NCBI GenBank assembly: GCA_023251805.1
Contig: JAHEYB010000022.1
Location: forward strand, 1-51,901
Reading direction: 5' to 3'
DNA: 51,901 bases
Source: Bacteroidota bacterium
GTDB taxonomy: Bacteria > Bacteroidota > Bacteroidia > 2-12-FULL-35-15
Shown here: one piece after another, positions 36,566 to 46,921 of the stretch
Layout of the letters: the number at the start of each line of letters is the position of its first letter
Position numbering within the stretch: the first letter of the stretch is position 1
Made by a program: the position numbers and the translations under genes
The notes under the pieces: model-generated
What the model was told of the DNA's origin: nothing
The model's database searches: none
The model's input: the letters and a program-made list of their open reading frames with translations, nothing else

Positions 36566-37000
36566 ATGAAAACAAAAAATAGTTTCGCTTTATTACTATT
36601 ATTATCCATTTTACTTATAAGTGGTTTTTATGCTTGTAAAAAAAATGATGATAGTGTACCTATTGTTCCGGTTGACATTTATATTTATACAAGCAATCCA
36701 AGTTTTATTAATTTGAATGCTGTTGGAGGATGGGTGTATATTACAGGAGGTGCGAGAGGGATTTTGGTATATAGAAAATCTATTTCCGACTTTATGGCTT
36801 ATGATAGAAATTGCACTTACAATTCGAACGATGCCTGTGCGGTGGTTTATGTAGATTCTTCCAACATTATTGCAACGGATACGTGCTGTAATTCACAATT
36901 TTCCATTGTAGATGGAACTGTTTTACAAGCTCCGGCTGGTCTTCCACTCAAAACCTATTCTACTACTTTTGATGGGAATGTTTTGCACATATATAACTAG
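36566..37000 (+). CDS. Rieske-fold-like lipoprotein lacking cluster ligands
   Basis: A 144-residue protein from ATG 36566 (an ATG six codons upstream overlaps the promoter box). Lipoprotein signal: MKTKNSFALLLLLSILLISGFYACKK. The mature part has the layout of a Rieske [2Fe-2S] domain: YDRNCTY, then DTCCNSQFSIVDGTVLQAPAG and the closing L..YSTTFDGNVLHIYN strands. The two Cys-x-His pairs that bind the cluster are not there: CTY replaces CxH and CCNS replaces CxxH. It therefore probably keeps the fold, perhaps with disulfides, without the iron-sulfur cluster. Function unknown. Confidence 0.65.
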   Translation: MKTKNSFALLLLLSILLISGFYACKKNDDSVPIVPVDIYIYTSNPSFINLNAVGGWVYITGGARGILVYRKSISDFMAYDRNCTYNSNDACAVVYVDSSNIIATDTCCNSQFSIVDGTVLQAPAGLPLKTYSTTFDGNVLHIYN

Positions 37001-37033
37001 CTGATTCATAGGAATTTTTATTTCTAGAAAAAA

Positions 37034-37528
37034 CTACTTCAAATATTCTTCTATCTTACCCGCTTTATAAGCTTCCACAAGTTTTTTTACTGCTTTGCTC
37101 ATATCCACTCCGTTTTTTTCATTGGAACAATATTCTGCGAGCAAAGAATAAGAGCCTTTCAGGAGTTCTTTTTCAACCTTGGCCTTATCCCTATTTTCTA
37201 ATGCAAATTTCGCTTCACAAGCCATAAATAGGCCCATCAATAAGATATTGTTATCATCCGACATCTTGGTGATTTTACTATCAAGTGTAAAAGAAAAATC
37301 AGCAGTAGCACTCATCCAGCCAATGATAAAGCTTCGTGCAGAAACAACGGATTTGTCATTTACATGCAGTGGGTTTCCAATAACAAGATTTGCCGCTTCA
37401 ATAACTTTAGGCTCTGCGGCTTTACAATCTGCATCTGTTTTTATTGAAATTTTGTTGTAATCGGTTTCGTTTTGTGCGAATACAAATCCATTAACAAAAA
37501 GGAATAAAATAAAGACGGAATATTTCAT
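37034..37528 (-). CDS. Exported protein of unknown function
   Basis: A 164-residue protein from ATG at 37528 (the longer frame from 37555 adds nine residues before a clear signal peptide MKYSVFILFLFVNGFVFAQ). The mature part is helical and starts NETDYNKISIKTDADCKAAEPKV, ending LVEAYKAGKIEEYLK; this pattern recurs in unnamed Bacteroidota proteins. No domain or catalytic motif recognised. Monocistronic. Confidence 0.7.
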   Translation of the reverse strand: MKYSVFILFLFVNGFVFAQNETDYNKISIKTDADCKAAEPKVIEAANLVIGNPLHVNDKSVVSARSFIIGWMSATADFSFTLDSKITKMSDDNNILLMGLFMACEAKFALENRDKAKVEKELLKGSYSLLAEYCSNEKNGVDMSKAVKKLVEAYKAGKIEEYLK

Positions 37529-37576
37529 GGTGTGTATTTTAGTTTTAGTAAACATACAATTTAAGTTTCTGTTGGC

Positions 37577-37612
37577 AAAAAAAAACCTTTTCAGAGCTGA
37601 AAAGGTTTTTAT
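37577..37612 (-). terminator. Intrinsic terminator of ahcY
   Basis: Stem AAAACCTTTTCA / TGAAAAGGTTTT around GAGC with A- and T-runs on the two sides, 18 bases past the ahcY stop. Confidence 0.85.
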
Positions 37613-37629
37613 TTTAAACGTTTTAAATT

Positions 37630-38949
37630 TTAATATCTGTAAGCGTCTGATTTAAATGGCCCCTGTACAGCTACTCCAATATATGCAGCTTGTTCAGCCG
37701 ACAATACATCTAATTCGCAATTAATTTTTGCCAAATGCAAACGTGCAACTTTTTCATCCAACTGTTTTGGCAAGGTATATACTTTATTTTCATACTTATC
37801 GGTATGCAACCACAATTCTAATTGTGCCAATGTTTGGTTTGTAAATGAGTTACTCATAACAAAAGATGGATGTCCGGTTGCGCAACCTAAATTAACCAAA
37901 CGACCTTCTGCCAAAACAATAATATCTTTTTTATCGATGGTATATTTATCTACCTGAGGTTTTATCTCATCTTTTGTTGTTCCATAATTTTTGTTCAACC
38001 AAGCCATATCAATTTCGTTATCGAAGTGACCAATGTTACAAACAATAGCATTGTTTTTCATTGCTCTGAAATGGCGCTCCGAAATAATATTTTTATTTCC
38101 TGTTGCAGTTACAACAATATCGGCTTCTTTTACAGCGGTATCCATTTTTTGAACTTGGTAACCATCCATAGCAGCTTGTAACGCACAGATAGGATCAATT
38201 TCAGTAACTATTACACGTACGCCTTGAGAACTCAAAGATTCTGCAGAACCTTTTCCAACATCACCATAACCTGCTACTACAGCTACTTTACCAGCAAGCA
38301 TCAAATCAGTAGCTCTGCGAATAGCATCCACTAATGATTCGCGACAACCATATTTATTATCAAATTTTGATTTTGTTACTGAGTCGTTCACATTGATTGC
38401 AGGAATATGCAATGTTCCATTTTTCATTCTTTCGTATAAACGGTGAACACCGGTTGTGGTTTCTTCCGATAAGCCTTTTATCCCTTTTATCAATTCGGGA
38501 TATTTGTCAAATACCATATTGGTTAAATCGCCACCATCATCTAAAATCATATTCAAAGGTTTTCGGTCTTCGCCAAAAAACAAAGTTTGTTCGATGCACC
38601 AATCAAATTCTACTTCATTCATTCCTTTCCAAGCGTAAACAGAAATACCTGCATCAGCAATTGCAGCTGCCGCATGATCTTGAGTAGAAAAAATATTACA
38701 CGATGACCAAGTCACTTCTGCGCCCAATTCTTTTAGTGTTTCAATCAAAACAGCTGTTTGAATAGTCATATGCAAACAACCAGCAATGCGCGCACCTGCA
38801 AGTGGTTGTGACTTACCATACTCCGCGCGTAAGGACATTAAACCTGGCATTTCTGCCTCGGCTAATTTTATTTCTTTTCGTCCCCAAGCTGCCAGAGACA
38901 TGTCTTTTACTTTATGTTTTACGAATTTTTCCACGGTTGAATTTGACAT
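37630..38949 (-). CDS. ahcY: S-adenosylhomocysteine hydrolase
   Basis: Reversibly splits S-adenosylhomocysteine into adenosine and homocysteine, closing the methylation cycle. A 439-residue protein with the full set of family blocks: [20 protein letters not shown] (substrate side), [15 protein letters not shown], the NAD-binding [13 protein letters not shown] (about residue 230) and the C-terminal [10 protein letters not shown] end that completes the cofactor site of the neighbouring subunit. It is isolated from other methionine-cycle genes here, with its own terminator. Confidence 0.97.
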   Translation of the reverse strand: MSNSTVEKFVKHKVKDMSLAAWGRKEIKLAEAEMPGLMSLRAEYGKSQPLAGARIAGCLHMTIQTAVLIETLKELGAEVTWSSCNIFSTQDHAAAAIADAGISVYAWKGMNEVEFDWCIEQTLFFGEDRKPLNMILDDGGDLTNMVFDKYPELIKGIKGLSEETTTGVHRLYERMKNGTLHIPAINVNDSVTKSKFDNKYGCRESLVDAIRRATDLMLAGKVAVVAGYGDVGKGSAESLSSQGVRVIVTEIDPICALQAAMDGYQVQKMDTAVKEADIVVTATGNKNIISERHFRAMKNNAIVCNIGHFDNEIDMAWLNKNYGTTKDEIKPQVDKYTIDKKDIIVLAEGRLVNLGCATGHPSFVMSNSFTNQTLAQLELWLHTDKYENKVYTLPKQLDEKVARLHLAKINCELDVLSAEQAAYIGVAVQGPFKSDAYRY

Positions 38950-38969
38950 TTTATATATTGTTTTAGATT

Positions 38970-39021
38970 AAAAAAGATTGCGAAATTAGCTGTTAAAGAA
39001 TTAACAAACAAATTTCGCAAT
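38970..39021 (-). terminator. Terminator of the WG-repeat gene / hairpin ahead of ahcY
   Basis: ATTGCGAAATT ... AATTTCGCAAT arms (38977-38987, 39011-39021) with an inner GTTAA/TTAAC stem. On the minus strand it is followed by CTTTTTT, so it reads as an intrinsic terminator 20 bases after the WG-repeat stop; it also sits just ahead of ahcY. Confidence 0.65.
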
Positions 39022-39040
39022 ATTAAGTTGTTTCGAGTAA

Positions 39041-40081
39041 TTATTTGCTTGCTGCAGGCCACACCACTTTGCCTGTTTTATCGATATAGGCTAAAGCACC
39101 TGCATAACTTACATAAGCTAAGCCTTTATAAAAATCCGCATAATAATCGGCACCGCGTGTAATAACAGCTTTACCTGTTTTATCAATGTATTGCCATTTA
39201 GCATCTTTCAAATTTCCATTCACCAATGGCGAAGTACTGATACATGCCAAACCATCGTAAAAGAAATATGCCCCTGTGTACACAGGATTAACAACTACTT
39301 TACCGGTTTTGTCGATATATCCGAATTTTCCATTTTTATAATCGCCAATTCGAATACAAGCCAAACCATCTGAAAAAGTAAATGCTCTATCAAATTGCAT
39401 ATCAATAATCACTTTACCTGTTTTATCCACATACCCCCATTTACCTGTTTTATCATCACCCATTCTCACATTCGCTAAGCCTTCAGAAAATTCAAATGTT
39501 TCATCGTATTTAAAATCAATCACTACTTTTCCTGTTTTATCAATAAAGCCCCATTTACCATTCTTTTTTACACGTGCCAAACCTTCTTTAAAATCCCATC
39601 CTCCATCGTATTCCGGTTTAACAATAACAGTTCCTGTTTTATCGATGTAGGCGAATTTCAAACCAATCTGTAAACGAGCCATACCTTCAGAAAATTTGTA
39701 AGCATGCTCACATTTCGGAGTAATTATGACTTTTCCTGTTTTATCGATGTATGAATATTTACCTGTTTGTTTTACACAAGCCAATCCATCCGAAAAGTAG
39801 CCATCGGTTTTTTGATCAAACTGAGCAGGGATAACCATTTTACCAGTCGCATCAATAAAACCACGTTTTCCACCTTGTTTCACAACTGCTAATCCTTCGT
39901 AAAATTTTTCTGCAAACTCAAACTGAGCAGGCAAAACCACTTTTCCGGTTTTGTTGATGTACCCGTATTTACCTTTGTCACTAAATGGATATAGCGTCTC
40001 TTGCGCCATTACAGCTGTTTGGGCTCCCAAAACAACTAAAATTATAAGTGCGAATTTGATTTTAATGAGTGTTGATTTCAT
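39041..40081 (-). CDS. WG-repeat exported protein
   Basis: A 346-residue protein from ATG 40081, which starts the signal peptide MKSTLIKIKFALIILVVLGA; the frame runs 22 codons further upstream without good support. The mature part is about seven WG/KWG-type beta repeats, each containing (W/Y/F)G(Y/F)IDKTGKVV followed 15-25 residues later by F.EGLA.V. Such repeats form beta-propeller-like or solenoid surfaces, and are common in Bacteroidota exported proteins of unknown role. Confidence 0.85.
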   Translation of the reverse strand: MKSTLIKIKFALIILVVLGAQTAVMAQETLYPFSDKGKYGYINKTGKVVLPAQFEFAEKFYEGLAVVKQGGKRGFIDATGKMVIPAQFDQKTDGYFSDGLACVKQTGKYSYIDKTGKVIITPKCEHAYKFSEGMARLQIGLKFAYIDKTGTVIVKPEYDGGWDFKEGLARVKKNGKWGFIDKTGKVVIDFKYDETFEFSEGLANVRMGDDKTGKWGYVDKTGKVIIDMQFDRAFTFSDGLACIRIGDYKNGKFGYIDKTGKVVVNPVYTGAYFFYDGLACISTSPLVNGNLKDAKWQYIDKTGKAVITRGADYYADFYKGLAYVSYAGALAYIDKTGKVVWPAASK

Positions 40082-40223
40082 ACGCTTTCGAGTAATTTTT
40101 TGTAAATATCTAAAAAAAAAATGAATATTAGAACATTTATGGCTCAAATTAATTTTCGCATTAAATTATGCTCTCATCAAATGAATTATTTAATATTGCT
40201 TGAAAATCTTTCGGGAAGCATTT

Positions 40224-40964
40224 ATGCAAAAAAAGAATTACGAAAATATCGTTAAAAACAAAGGAAAAGGCAAAAAATTGTTTGCAGTTTTAATTGACCC
40301 TGATAAATTTGAATCAACTGAAGTAATCACAAATGCAAATCGTGAAGGAGTTGATTTTATTATGGTTGGAGGCAGTATCCTCAGCAACGGTAATTTCGAA
40401 AAATGCATTCAAACGGTAAAAAAAAATACTTCAATTCCCATCCTGATTTTTCCAGGGAATCATTTGCAAATAAGTAAAAATGCCGATGCAATTCTGCTAC
40501 TCTCACTCATTTCTGGAAGAAATCCTGAACTATTAATTGGGAAACATGTAATTTCGGCACCGCTTGTAAAGGCGAGCCAATTAGAGATTTTGTCGACTGG
40601 ATATATGTTAATAGAAAGCGGGAAGCAAACTGCTGCTTCGTATATTAGCAATACTAATCCTATTCCTGCCGATAAAAACGACATTGCTGTTTGTACAGCT
40701 ATGGCAGGTGAACAATTGGGATTAAAATTGATATATATGGATGCTGGAAGCGGGGCTCAAAATCCTATTAATGAGGCAATGATTAAAAAAGTTAGCAAAA
40801 ACATATCCATCCCCTTGATTGTTGGTGGAGGTATTGATAGTCCCCAAAAAGCATTATTGGCATGTAAAGCCGGAGCCGATATAATTGTTGTTGGGAATGC
40901 TATCGAAAAAAACGTTTCATTAATTGAATCAATTGCAAAAGCAATTCATTCTTATAAAAAATAG
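40224..40964 (+). CDS. Geranylgeranylglyceryl phosphate synthase-like (PcrB/GGGPS family)
   Basis: A 246-residue TIM-barrel protein from ATG 40224 (the longer frame begins at a TTG). LFAVLIDPDKF is the phosphate/metal-binding start, followed by VDFIMVGGSIL, ILIFPGN, LIYMDAGSGA and the phosphate-binding IPLIVGGGIDSP / GADIIVVGNAIEKN. This family makes the sn-glycerol-1-phosphate prenyl ether of archaeal lipids; bacterial members in Bacteroidota have been shown to carry related prenyltransferase activity, but their lipid end-product is not settled. Four bases separate it from the thiE-like gene. Confidence 0.88.
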   Translation: MQKKNYENIVKNKGKGKKLFAVLIDPDKFESTEVITNANREGVDFIMVGGSILSNGNFEKCIQTVKKNTSIPILIFPGNHLQISKNADAILLLSLISGRNPELLIGKHVISAPLVKASQLEILSTGYMLIESGKQTAASYISNTNPIPADKNDIAVCTAMAGEQLGLKLIYMDAGSGAQNPINEAMIKKVSKNISIPLIVGGGIDSPQKALLACKAGADIIVVGNAIEKNVSLIESIAKAIHSYKK

Positions 40965-40967
40965 TCT

Positions 40968-41603
40968 ATGAAATTGCTTGTTATTTCTAGTTCAGGAGAA
41001 ATTGAAAATGAAGCTAAAATTATTACCAGCTTATTTGAAGCAGGATTGGATTGTTTTCATCTGAGAAAACACAAACTTACTACAAAAAAAACAAGGGACT
41101 TGATTAAAGGAATTCCGGAGCATTTTCACAATCGAATAGTTATCCATTCGCATCACAATTTGGCTCGCAAATTTAACTTAAAGGGCATTCACCTCACCAA
41201 ATCCCACATCAAAAAAAAATATAAAACATGGCTAAGCATCAAATTAATTCAACTAAAAAACCCGAATATTATTATCACAACTTCCTTTGGTAATATTGGT
41301 CAGCTTTTTGAAAAAGAACATCGCTATCCTTACAGCTATGTTTTTTTAAGTCCGATTTTTGATAGTTTAAACAGTAAATTTCAAGGCGCTTTTACTGAAC
41401 ACAGTTTAAAATCAGCTATACTAAAAACCAATTTTGATGTAGTAGCAAGAGGTGGCGTAGATGAGAACGCCCTTGAAAAATCCAACGACATTGGATTTTC
41501 CGGAATTGCTTTTTATAGCTGCATCTGGAAGAAAAAAGATCCGCTGTCTGCATTTAATAGTTTGATAGAAAAATGTCATGAATTAAAGATTCCGATTGAC
41601 TAA
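40968..41603 (+). CDS. Thiamine phosphate synthase-like protein (ThiE/TenI family)
   Basis: A 211-residue TIM barrel. Family blocks: DCFHLRKHK (usual QLRxK), IVIHSHHNLA, KGIHLTKSH, ITTSFGN, YVFLSPIFDSLNSKFQGAF and VVARGGVDEN. ThiE joins the thiazole and pyrimidine halves of thiamine. The Gln of the usual QLR motif is His here, and no other thi genes are in view; with the GGGP-synthase homologue adjacent, a TenI-like or other role is also possible. Convergent with the GSCFA gene, two bases away. Confidence 0.78.
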   Translation: MKLLVISSSGEIENEAKIITSLFEAGLDCFHLRKHKLTTKKTRDLIKGIPEHFHNRIVIHSHHNLARKFNLKGIHLTKSHIKKKYKTWLSIKLIQLKNPNIIITTSFGNIGQLFEKEHRYPYSYVFLSPIFDSLNSKFQGAFTEHSLKSAILKTNFDVVARGGVDENALEKSNDIGFSGIAFYSCIWKKKDPLSAFNSLIEKCHELKIPID

Positions 41604-41605
41604 GT

Positions 41606-42568
41606 TTATGTTCTAAAATATTCCAATTCATTTTTAAAATCCAAATTCGGATGCTCTAATTGTATTTTTTTGCATCGCTCCAAAAAGTTTTCCTGAAATT
41701 TTTTATACAAAACGTTATCGGCATTAGATGGCTTGTGCTTTTTTGCAGTTCTAATTTCTTTAATTGATTGAAACAATTGCATTGTTTTTTCATCAAAATT
41801 AGCAGCCACAAATTTCTCAAAAACATAATTTATGGCTTGTTCATTGGGGTGCACCAAGTCTTCTTTATAAAAACGATAATCTCTCAAGTCGTCAATTACC
41901 AGCTCAAAGGAAGGAAAATAAAAAACGGATTTACTTACAAGTTGATGAGTGGCGTCAATTAGTCGCGCTTTGCTTAAATTATTTTCCACCACTCCATCAC
42001 GTATATATCTAACCGGACTTACTGTGAAAACAATTTTTAGTTTGGAATTAAATAAAATCAATTGAGAAATTAGTTTAGAATACTCTTCTACCATTTCCGA
42101 AGTGCTCAACAGTTCTTTCAAAAATTCTTTTTGTGCTTGTTTGTGGCAATTACCTATAACTTTTGCTTCTCGCTTATATACAAAAGCAGAACCAAATGTG
42201 ATGAATAACCATTCCGCATTTTTAAGTGCAATGTGTGCTTCGGAGATAGATTTATTTATTTCCGACAAACATTTTTGTTTGTTTGGATTGGAAAAGCGAC
42301 TATGATGTTCCCAAGAATTCCAGCATTCATTTGCAAAAAATAATTCACTTTCAGTCAGCCGGTCATTTTTGATATATCTTCGTATAGCAACTGCAATACT
42401 CAATGGATTATATAAAATACCATGAGGATTGGCAGTAGTTATAAATTTATGTTCCTTCATTAACTCAGCAATATTTTCGCCAAAACAAGAGCCAATAAAA
42501 AACACAGAATGTGAATAATTTATTTTTTGAGGAAAAGGTCGAATGGGAAATTGTAGGTGAAAGTTCAT
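41606..42568 (-). CDS. GSCFA domain protein (SGNH-hydrolase-like)
   Basis: A 320-residue protein. FIGSCFGENIAELM near residue 25 gives the family name. FGSAFVY and FTVSPVRYIRDGVVENNLSKA follow, and DYRFYKEDLVHPNEQA holds the D..H pair of an SGNH-type active site. The fold suggests an acyl- or acetyl-esterase, but no substrate is established for the family. Confidence 0.9.
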   Translation of the reverse strand: MNFHLQFPIRPFPQKINYSHSVFFIGSCFGENIAELMKEHKFITTANPHGILYNPLSIAVAIRRYIKNDRLTESELFFANECWNSWEHHSRFSNPNKQKCLSEINKSISEAHIALKNAEWLFITFGSAFVYKREAKVIGNCHKQAQKEFLKELLSTSEMVEEYSKLISQLILFNSKLKIVFTVSPVRYIRDGVVENNLSKARLIDATHQLVSKSVFYFPSFELVIDDLRDYRFYKEDLVHPNEQAINYVFEKFVAANFDEKTMQLFQSIKEIRTAKKHKPSNADNVLYKKFQENFLERCKKIQLEHPNLDFKNELEYFRT

Positions 42569-42574
42569 TAAAAA

Positions 42575-42700
42575 AGTTTTAGAATTTTTGATTTTTAGAA
42601 TTGTAGAATTAAAAAACTAGTAACATTCAATATTCCCGAAAACAAAAAAGTATTTACTATCAAAAACTCTAGAATTCTACAAACAAAAAATCTACAATTA
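42575..42700. repeat. Imperfect inverted-repeat spacer (phrase type TTTTAGAATTGTAGAATT)
   Basis: Arms 42575-42612 and 42663-42700 are imperfect reverse complements of a reiterated tagaattgtagaattt phrase, filling the gap between the LRR and GSCFA genes. Confidence 0.5.
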
Positions 42701-42703
42701 TTT

Positions 42704-43327
42704 CTACTGCTGGCATTTACAATAGGGCGAAAAATACACCTTAGCATTGGGCAACATTGCCTGAATGCTACTTTGCTGGGCATCTGGTATAAGAATAACG
42801 CGCAAATCAAACACCAATAAACTTTTTAAATTTTTTAATTCTTCCGGAAAACGATCAATGTTATTGCTCCACAAATCCAGGTTTTTTAATTTGGTTAATT
42901 TCCCTATTGCAGGCGGGATGGATGTGAGCTCATTTTGATTGGCATTCAAGTAAAAAAGATTTGGCAAATCACCAATTTGAGGTGGAAACTCCTCTAAATT
43001 ATTTTTTGAAATAGAAAAATATTGCAAGTTTTTTAGTTGTGAAATTTCAATTGGAATTTCCTTAATATTATTTTTGGTTAAATCTAAATACTGAAGATTT
43101 GGAAACTTAAAAATTTCCATGGGGAAGGTCTTTAACTTTTTTCTTCTCAATTCAAGCTTGATTACTTTTTCAGGATTTTTTAATGCTTCCTCTAAGCTTG
43201 TATACGCTTTAACAGTATCTAATGTAAGAGAATCGAGTAAAACAGTTTGAGACAACAATTTACCGGAACTAAAAAAAAGCAGGAGTAAAAAGTTTATTGA
43301 AAAGAAATATGTTTTTGTAAATTTCAA
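42704..43327 (-). CDS. Exported leucine-rich-repeat protein
   Basis: A 207-residue protein with signal peptide (MKFTKTYFFSINFLLLLFFSSGKLLSQ) and about five 23-residue LRRs of the L..L..L.L..N....IP..I type (LQYLDLTKNNIKEIPIEISQ and similar). The last ones are degenerate, and the protein ends in a CKCQQ tail. LRR surfaces mediate protein binding. Its start overlaps the ribF stop by four bases (ATGA), so the two are translationally coupled. Confidence 0.85.
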   Translation of the reverse strand: MKFTKTYFFSINFLLLLFFSSGKLLSQTVLLDSLTLDTVKAYTSLEEALKNPEKVIKLELRRKKLKTFPMEIFKFPNLQYLDLTKNNIKEIPIEISQLKNLQYFSISKNNLEEFPPQIGDLPNLFYLNANQNELTSIPPAIGKLTKLKNLDLWSNNIDRFPEELKNLKSLLVFDLRVILIPDAQQSSIQAMLPNAKVYFSPYCKCQQ

Positions 43328-44253
43328 GCCGTTAATATTTTTAATGCGTTTTGTTTGTCGACTGATAAGGCCATTTTTAATTCCTCTAATCCAGCAAACT
43401 TCAGTTCATCTCTTAGACGCTTAATAAAAAAAATAGTTGCGTCTTCCCCGTAAATAGTCTCATTAAAATCAAATATATTTACTTCAATGCTTCTGCCTTT
43501 TCCGGGAATAGTTGGGTTATTTCCCACATTCAACATTCCACCATATATTTTACCTCTCACTTCTACCTTCACAGCATATACCCCATCCGAAGGAATGAGT
43601 TTATATTTATCCTCAATTACAATGTTTGCAGTTGGATAACCAATTATTCGTCCTTTTTCATATCCTTTCACAACATTTCCTCTAACCGAATGAGGATGTC
43701 CAAGATAACTCGCGGCTAATTCCACATTTCCAGACAAAAGTGAATTACGAATTTTTGTTGAACTCACTTCAATGTTGTCAATATCCTTTGCCGGAATTTC
43801 TTCCACTTCAAACCCGTAAATAGGTCCAAATTCCTTTAAATGTTCAAAAGAACCCTCGCGATTGCGTCCAAAATGATGATTATATCCAATAATCAGCTTT
43901 TTTGTGTGGATGCTGTTTACCAATATATTTCTTACAAACTCCACAGAAGTTAAGCGAGAAAATTCTTTCGTAAAAGGATAAATAATAAGGTGATCAACTC
44001 CATATTTTTCTAGCAACTGAATCTTTTCCTGTTGTGTATTTAAAAGTTTTAGCTCATTATCATCAGGAAACAGAACCATTCTTGGATGAGGATAAAAAGT
44101 CAGCAAAACGGTCTCTCCTTGATTTTTTTGGGCAACATCTTTGAGTCGGGAAATAATTTTTTGATGTCCTAAATGAACTCCATCAAATGTGCCGGTAGTA
44201 ACGATTGGATTTTTTACGTCCTTAAAATCTTCAATATTGGTATAAACCTTCAT
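43324..44253 (-). CDS. ribF: Bifunctional riboflavin kinase / FMN adenylyltransferase
   Basis: Makes FMN and FAD from riboflavin. A 309-residue protein. The N-terminal FAD synthetase domain has TTGTFDGVHLGHQ (about 20-32) and LIIGYNHHFGRNREG. SSTKIRNSLLSGNVELAASYLG links to the C-terminal flavokinase domain with VVKGYEKGRIIGYPTANI and GGMLNVGNNPT. Complete and of normal length. Confidence 0.96.
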   Translation of the reverse strand: MKVYTNIEDFKDVKNPIVTTGTFDGVHLGHQKIISRLKDVAQKNQGETVLLTFYPHPRMVLFPDDNELKLLNTQQEKIQLLEKYGVDHLIIYPFTKEFSRLTSVEFVRNILVNSIHTKKLIIGYNHHFGRNREGSFEHLKEFGPIYGFEVEEIPAKDIDNIEVSSTKIRNSLLSGNVELAASYLGHPHSVRGNVVKGYEKGRIIGYPTANIVIEDKYKLIPSDGVYAVKVEVRGKIYGGMLNVGNNPTIPGKGRSIEVNIFDFNETIYGEDATIFFIKRLRDELKFAGLEELKMALSVDKQNALKILTA

Positions 44254-44418
44254 TCAATCAGGGATGTTTATCATACAAAAAGCTAACAGGTTTCGATAAT
44301 TACCTAAAAATCAGGGTCTAAATCGCTTATCTTTTCTACAAAAATTCTATATGATTTAAAGCTTCAAATTTAATTATAAAAAAGTTAAAAATCGATTTTT
44401 TACATGAATAATATTATG

Positions 44419-44426
44419 TAATTTCG
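44419..44426 (+). promoter_or_regulatory. Possible -7 box of atpD
   Basis: TAATTTCG differs from TAnnTTTG at one position, 39 bases upstream of the atpD ATG; no other candidate is better in the 212-base gap after ribF. Confidence 0.35.
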
Positions 44427-44447
44427 CACTCGAATTTTTAAAATTAA

Positions 44448-45971
<1,524 letters not shown>

Positions 45972-45979
45972 ATGACACA

Positions 45980-46046
45980 AGTAGCAAGTATAAGGTAGCA
46001 AGACTTAACGCTTCATCCTGATACTTGATACTAAATACTTGATACT
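45980..46046. repeat. Imperfect inverted-repeat spacer (phrase type AGTATCAAGTATTTAGTATCAAG)
   Basis: Arms 45980-46007 and 46019-46046, about 21 of 28 positions complementary, each made of a doubled agtatcaagtat-like phrase. They fill the atpD-atpC gap, ending three bases before the atpC ATG. Confidence 0.6.
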
Positions 46047-46049
46047 AAT

Positions 46050-46289
46050 ATGTTTTTAGAAATAATCACACCAGACAAAAAAGTATACAGCGGTGATGTA
46101 GAATCTGTAAAGCTTCCAGGAGCCGAAGGTTCTTTTGGAATTTTAAACAACCACGCTCCTATTATTGCTTCTTTGAAAAAAGGAACAATAAAAGTTACGG
46201 ATTCAAAAAAGCAAATTGAAAATTTTGAAATCAATGGAGGAGTTGTGGAAGTACAAAATAACAAAGTAATTGTATTAGCAGAATCATAA
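46050..46289 (+). CDS. atpC: ATP synthase F1 subunit epsilon (short form)
   Basis: A 79-residue protein with only the N-terminal beta-sandwich domain (FLEIITPDKKVYSGDVESVKLPGAEGSFGIL, FEINGGVVEV). The C-terminal helical hairpin that inhibits ATP hydrolysis in other bacteria is absent, as is usual in this phylum. The ORF ends cleanly, with a terminator at 46338. Confidence 0.93.
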   Translation: MFLEIITPDKKVYSGDVESVKLPGAEGSFGILNNHAPIIASLKKGTIKVTDSKKQIENFEINGGVVEVQNNKVIVLAES

Positions 46290-46337
46290 TTATAACTGCT
46301 GCCATAAATTCTTCAAACAAGAAGATATTAAAGGAAT

Positions 46338-46378
46338 AAAAAATCCTGTCAGAAATTATTTCGACAGGATTTTTTTAT
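46338..46378. terminator. Bidirectional intrinsic terminator
   Basis: AATCCTGTC-(A)-GAAA / TTTC-GACAGGATT stem with flanking A- and T-runs, between convergent atpC and the MazG-like gene. Confidence 0.88.
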
Positions 46379-46713
46379 TTTAATTTTTTATTCTTTTTGT
46401 GCCGTTTGTTATCACGTTTTGTTTTTTTCTCCAAATTTTTTTCAAGTGCTTTAGTTAAATCTACACCTGTTTGATTTGCTAAGCATAGTATTACAAAAAG
46501 TACATCTGCTAATTCATCTCCTAATTCCTTTTCTTTCTCTTTTTTCTTGAACGACTGTTCACCATATTTACGAGAAATGATTCGAGCTACTTCTCCAACC
46601 TCTTCCGTAAGAATAGCCATATTGGTGAGTTCCGAAAAGTAACGCACGCCATGCGTTTGAATCCACTCATCTACTTTTTGTTGTGCTTGTTTAATGGTTA
46701 TGCCTTTCGTCAT
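46375..46713 (-). CDS. MazG-like nucleotide pyrophosphohydrolase
   Basis: A 112-residue protein from ATG 46713 (a TTG four codons upstream is less likely). LTEEVGEVAR (about 32-41) and KELGDELADVLFVILCLAN (about 58-76) supply the EExxE...ExxD metal-binding helices of the all-alpha NTP-PPase fold. A very basic tail (KKTKRDNKRHKKNKKLK) follows. It probably hydrolyses non-canonical or excess NTPs. Convergent with atpC; its stop lies in the shared terminator. Confidence 0.88.
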   Translation of the reverse strand: MTKGITIKQAQQKVDEWIQTHGVRYFSELTNMAILTEEVGEVARIISRKYGEQSFKKKEKEKELGDELADVLFVILCLANQTGVDLTKALEKNLEKKTKRDNKRHKKNKKLK

Positions 46714-46821
46714 AATACTAATTTTCAAAACCCATCGAAATACAAATCTATACGAAAAATACGAATTACTAATTGCCTAAATGTGTAATTCGTACTTTTC
46801 GTTTTTTTTATTCGTAACCTG

Positions 46822-46846
46822 CCTGCCGGCTGGCAGGTTCGTTGGA
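46822..46846. repeat. Short GC-rich palindrome AACCTGCC...GGCAGGTT
   Basis: A strong isolated inverted repeat (8-bp arms) in the gap between the MazG-like gene and the rplI terminator; no T-tract. Confidence 0.4.
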
Positions 46847-46867
46847 GTTATTTTTAAAATCGAGTGC

Positions 46868-46908
46868 ACAAAAAAGGCTCTACACTTTCATGTAAAGCCT
46901 TTAGTTTT
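46868..46908 (-). terminator. Terminator of the rpsF-rpsR-rplI operon
   Basis: AAGGCTCTACA / TGTAAAGCCTT hairpin (one mismatch) flanked by an A-run, just past the rplI stop on the minus strand. Confidence 0.75.
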
Positions 46909-46921
46909 ATAAAAAAACAAA

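Noticed and set aside
38970-39021. SAM/SAH-type riboswitch ahead of ahcY
   Set aside because: The hairpin lacks any conserved riboswitch core and, read on the minus strand, is followed by a T-run right after the WG-repeat gene, so a terminator explains it better.
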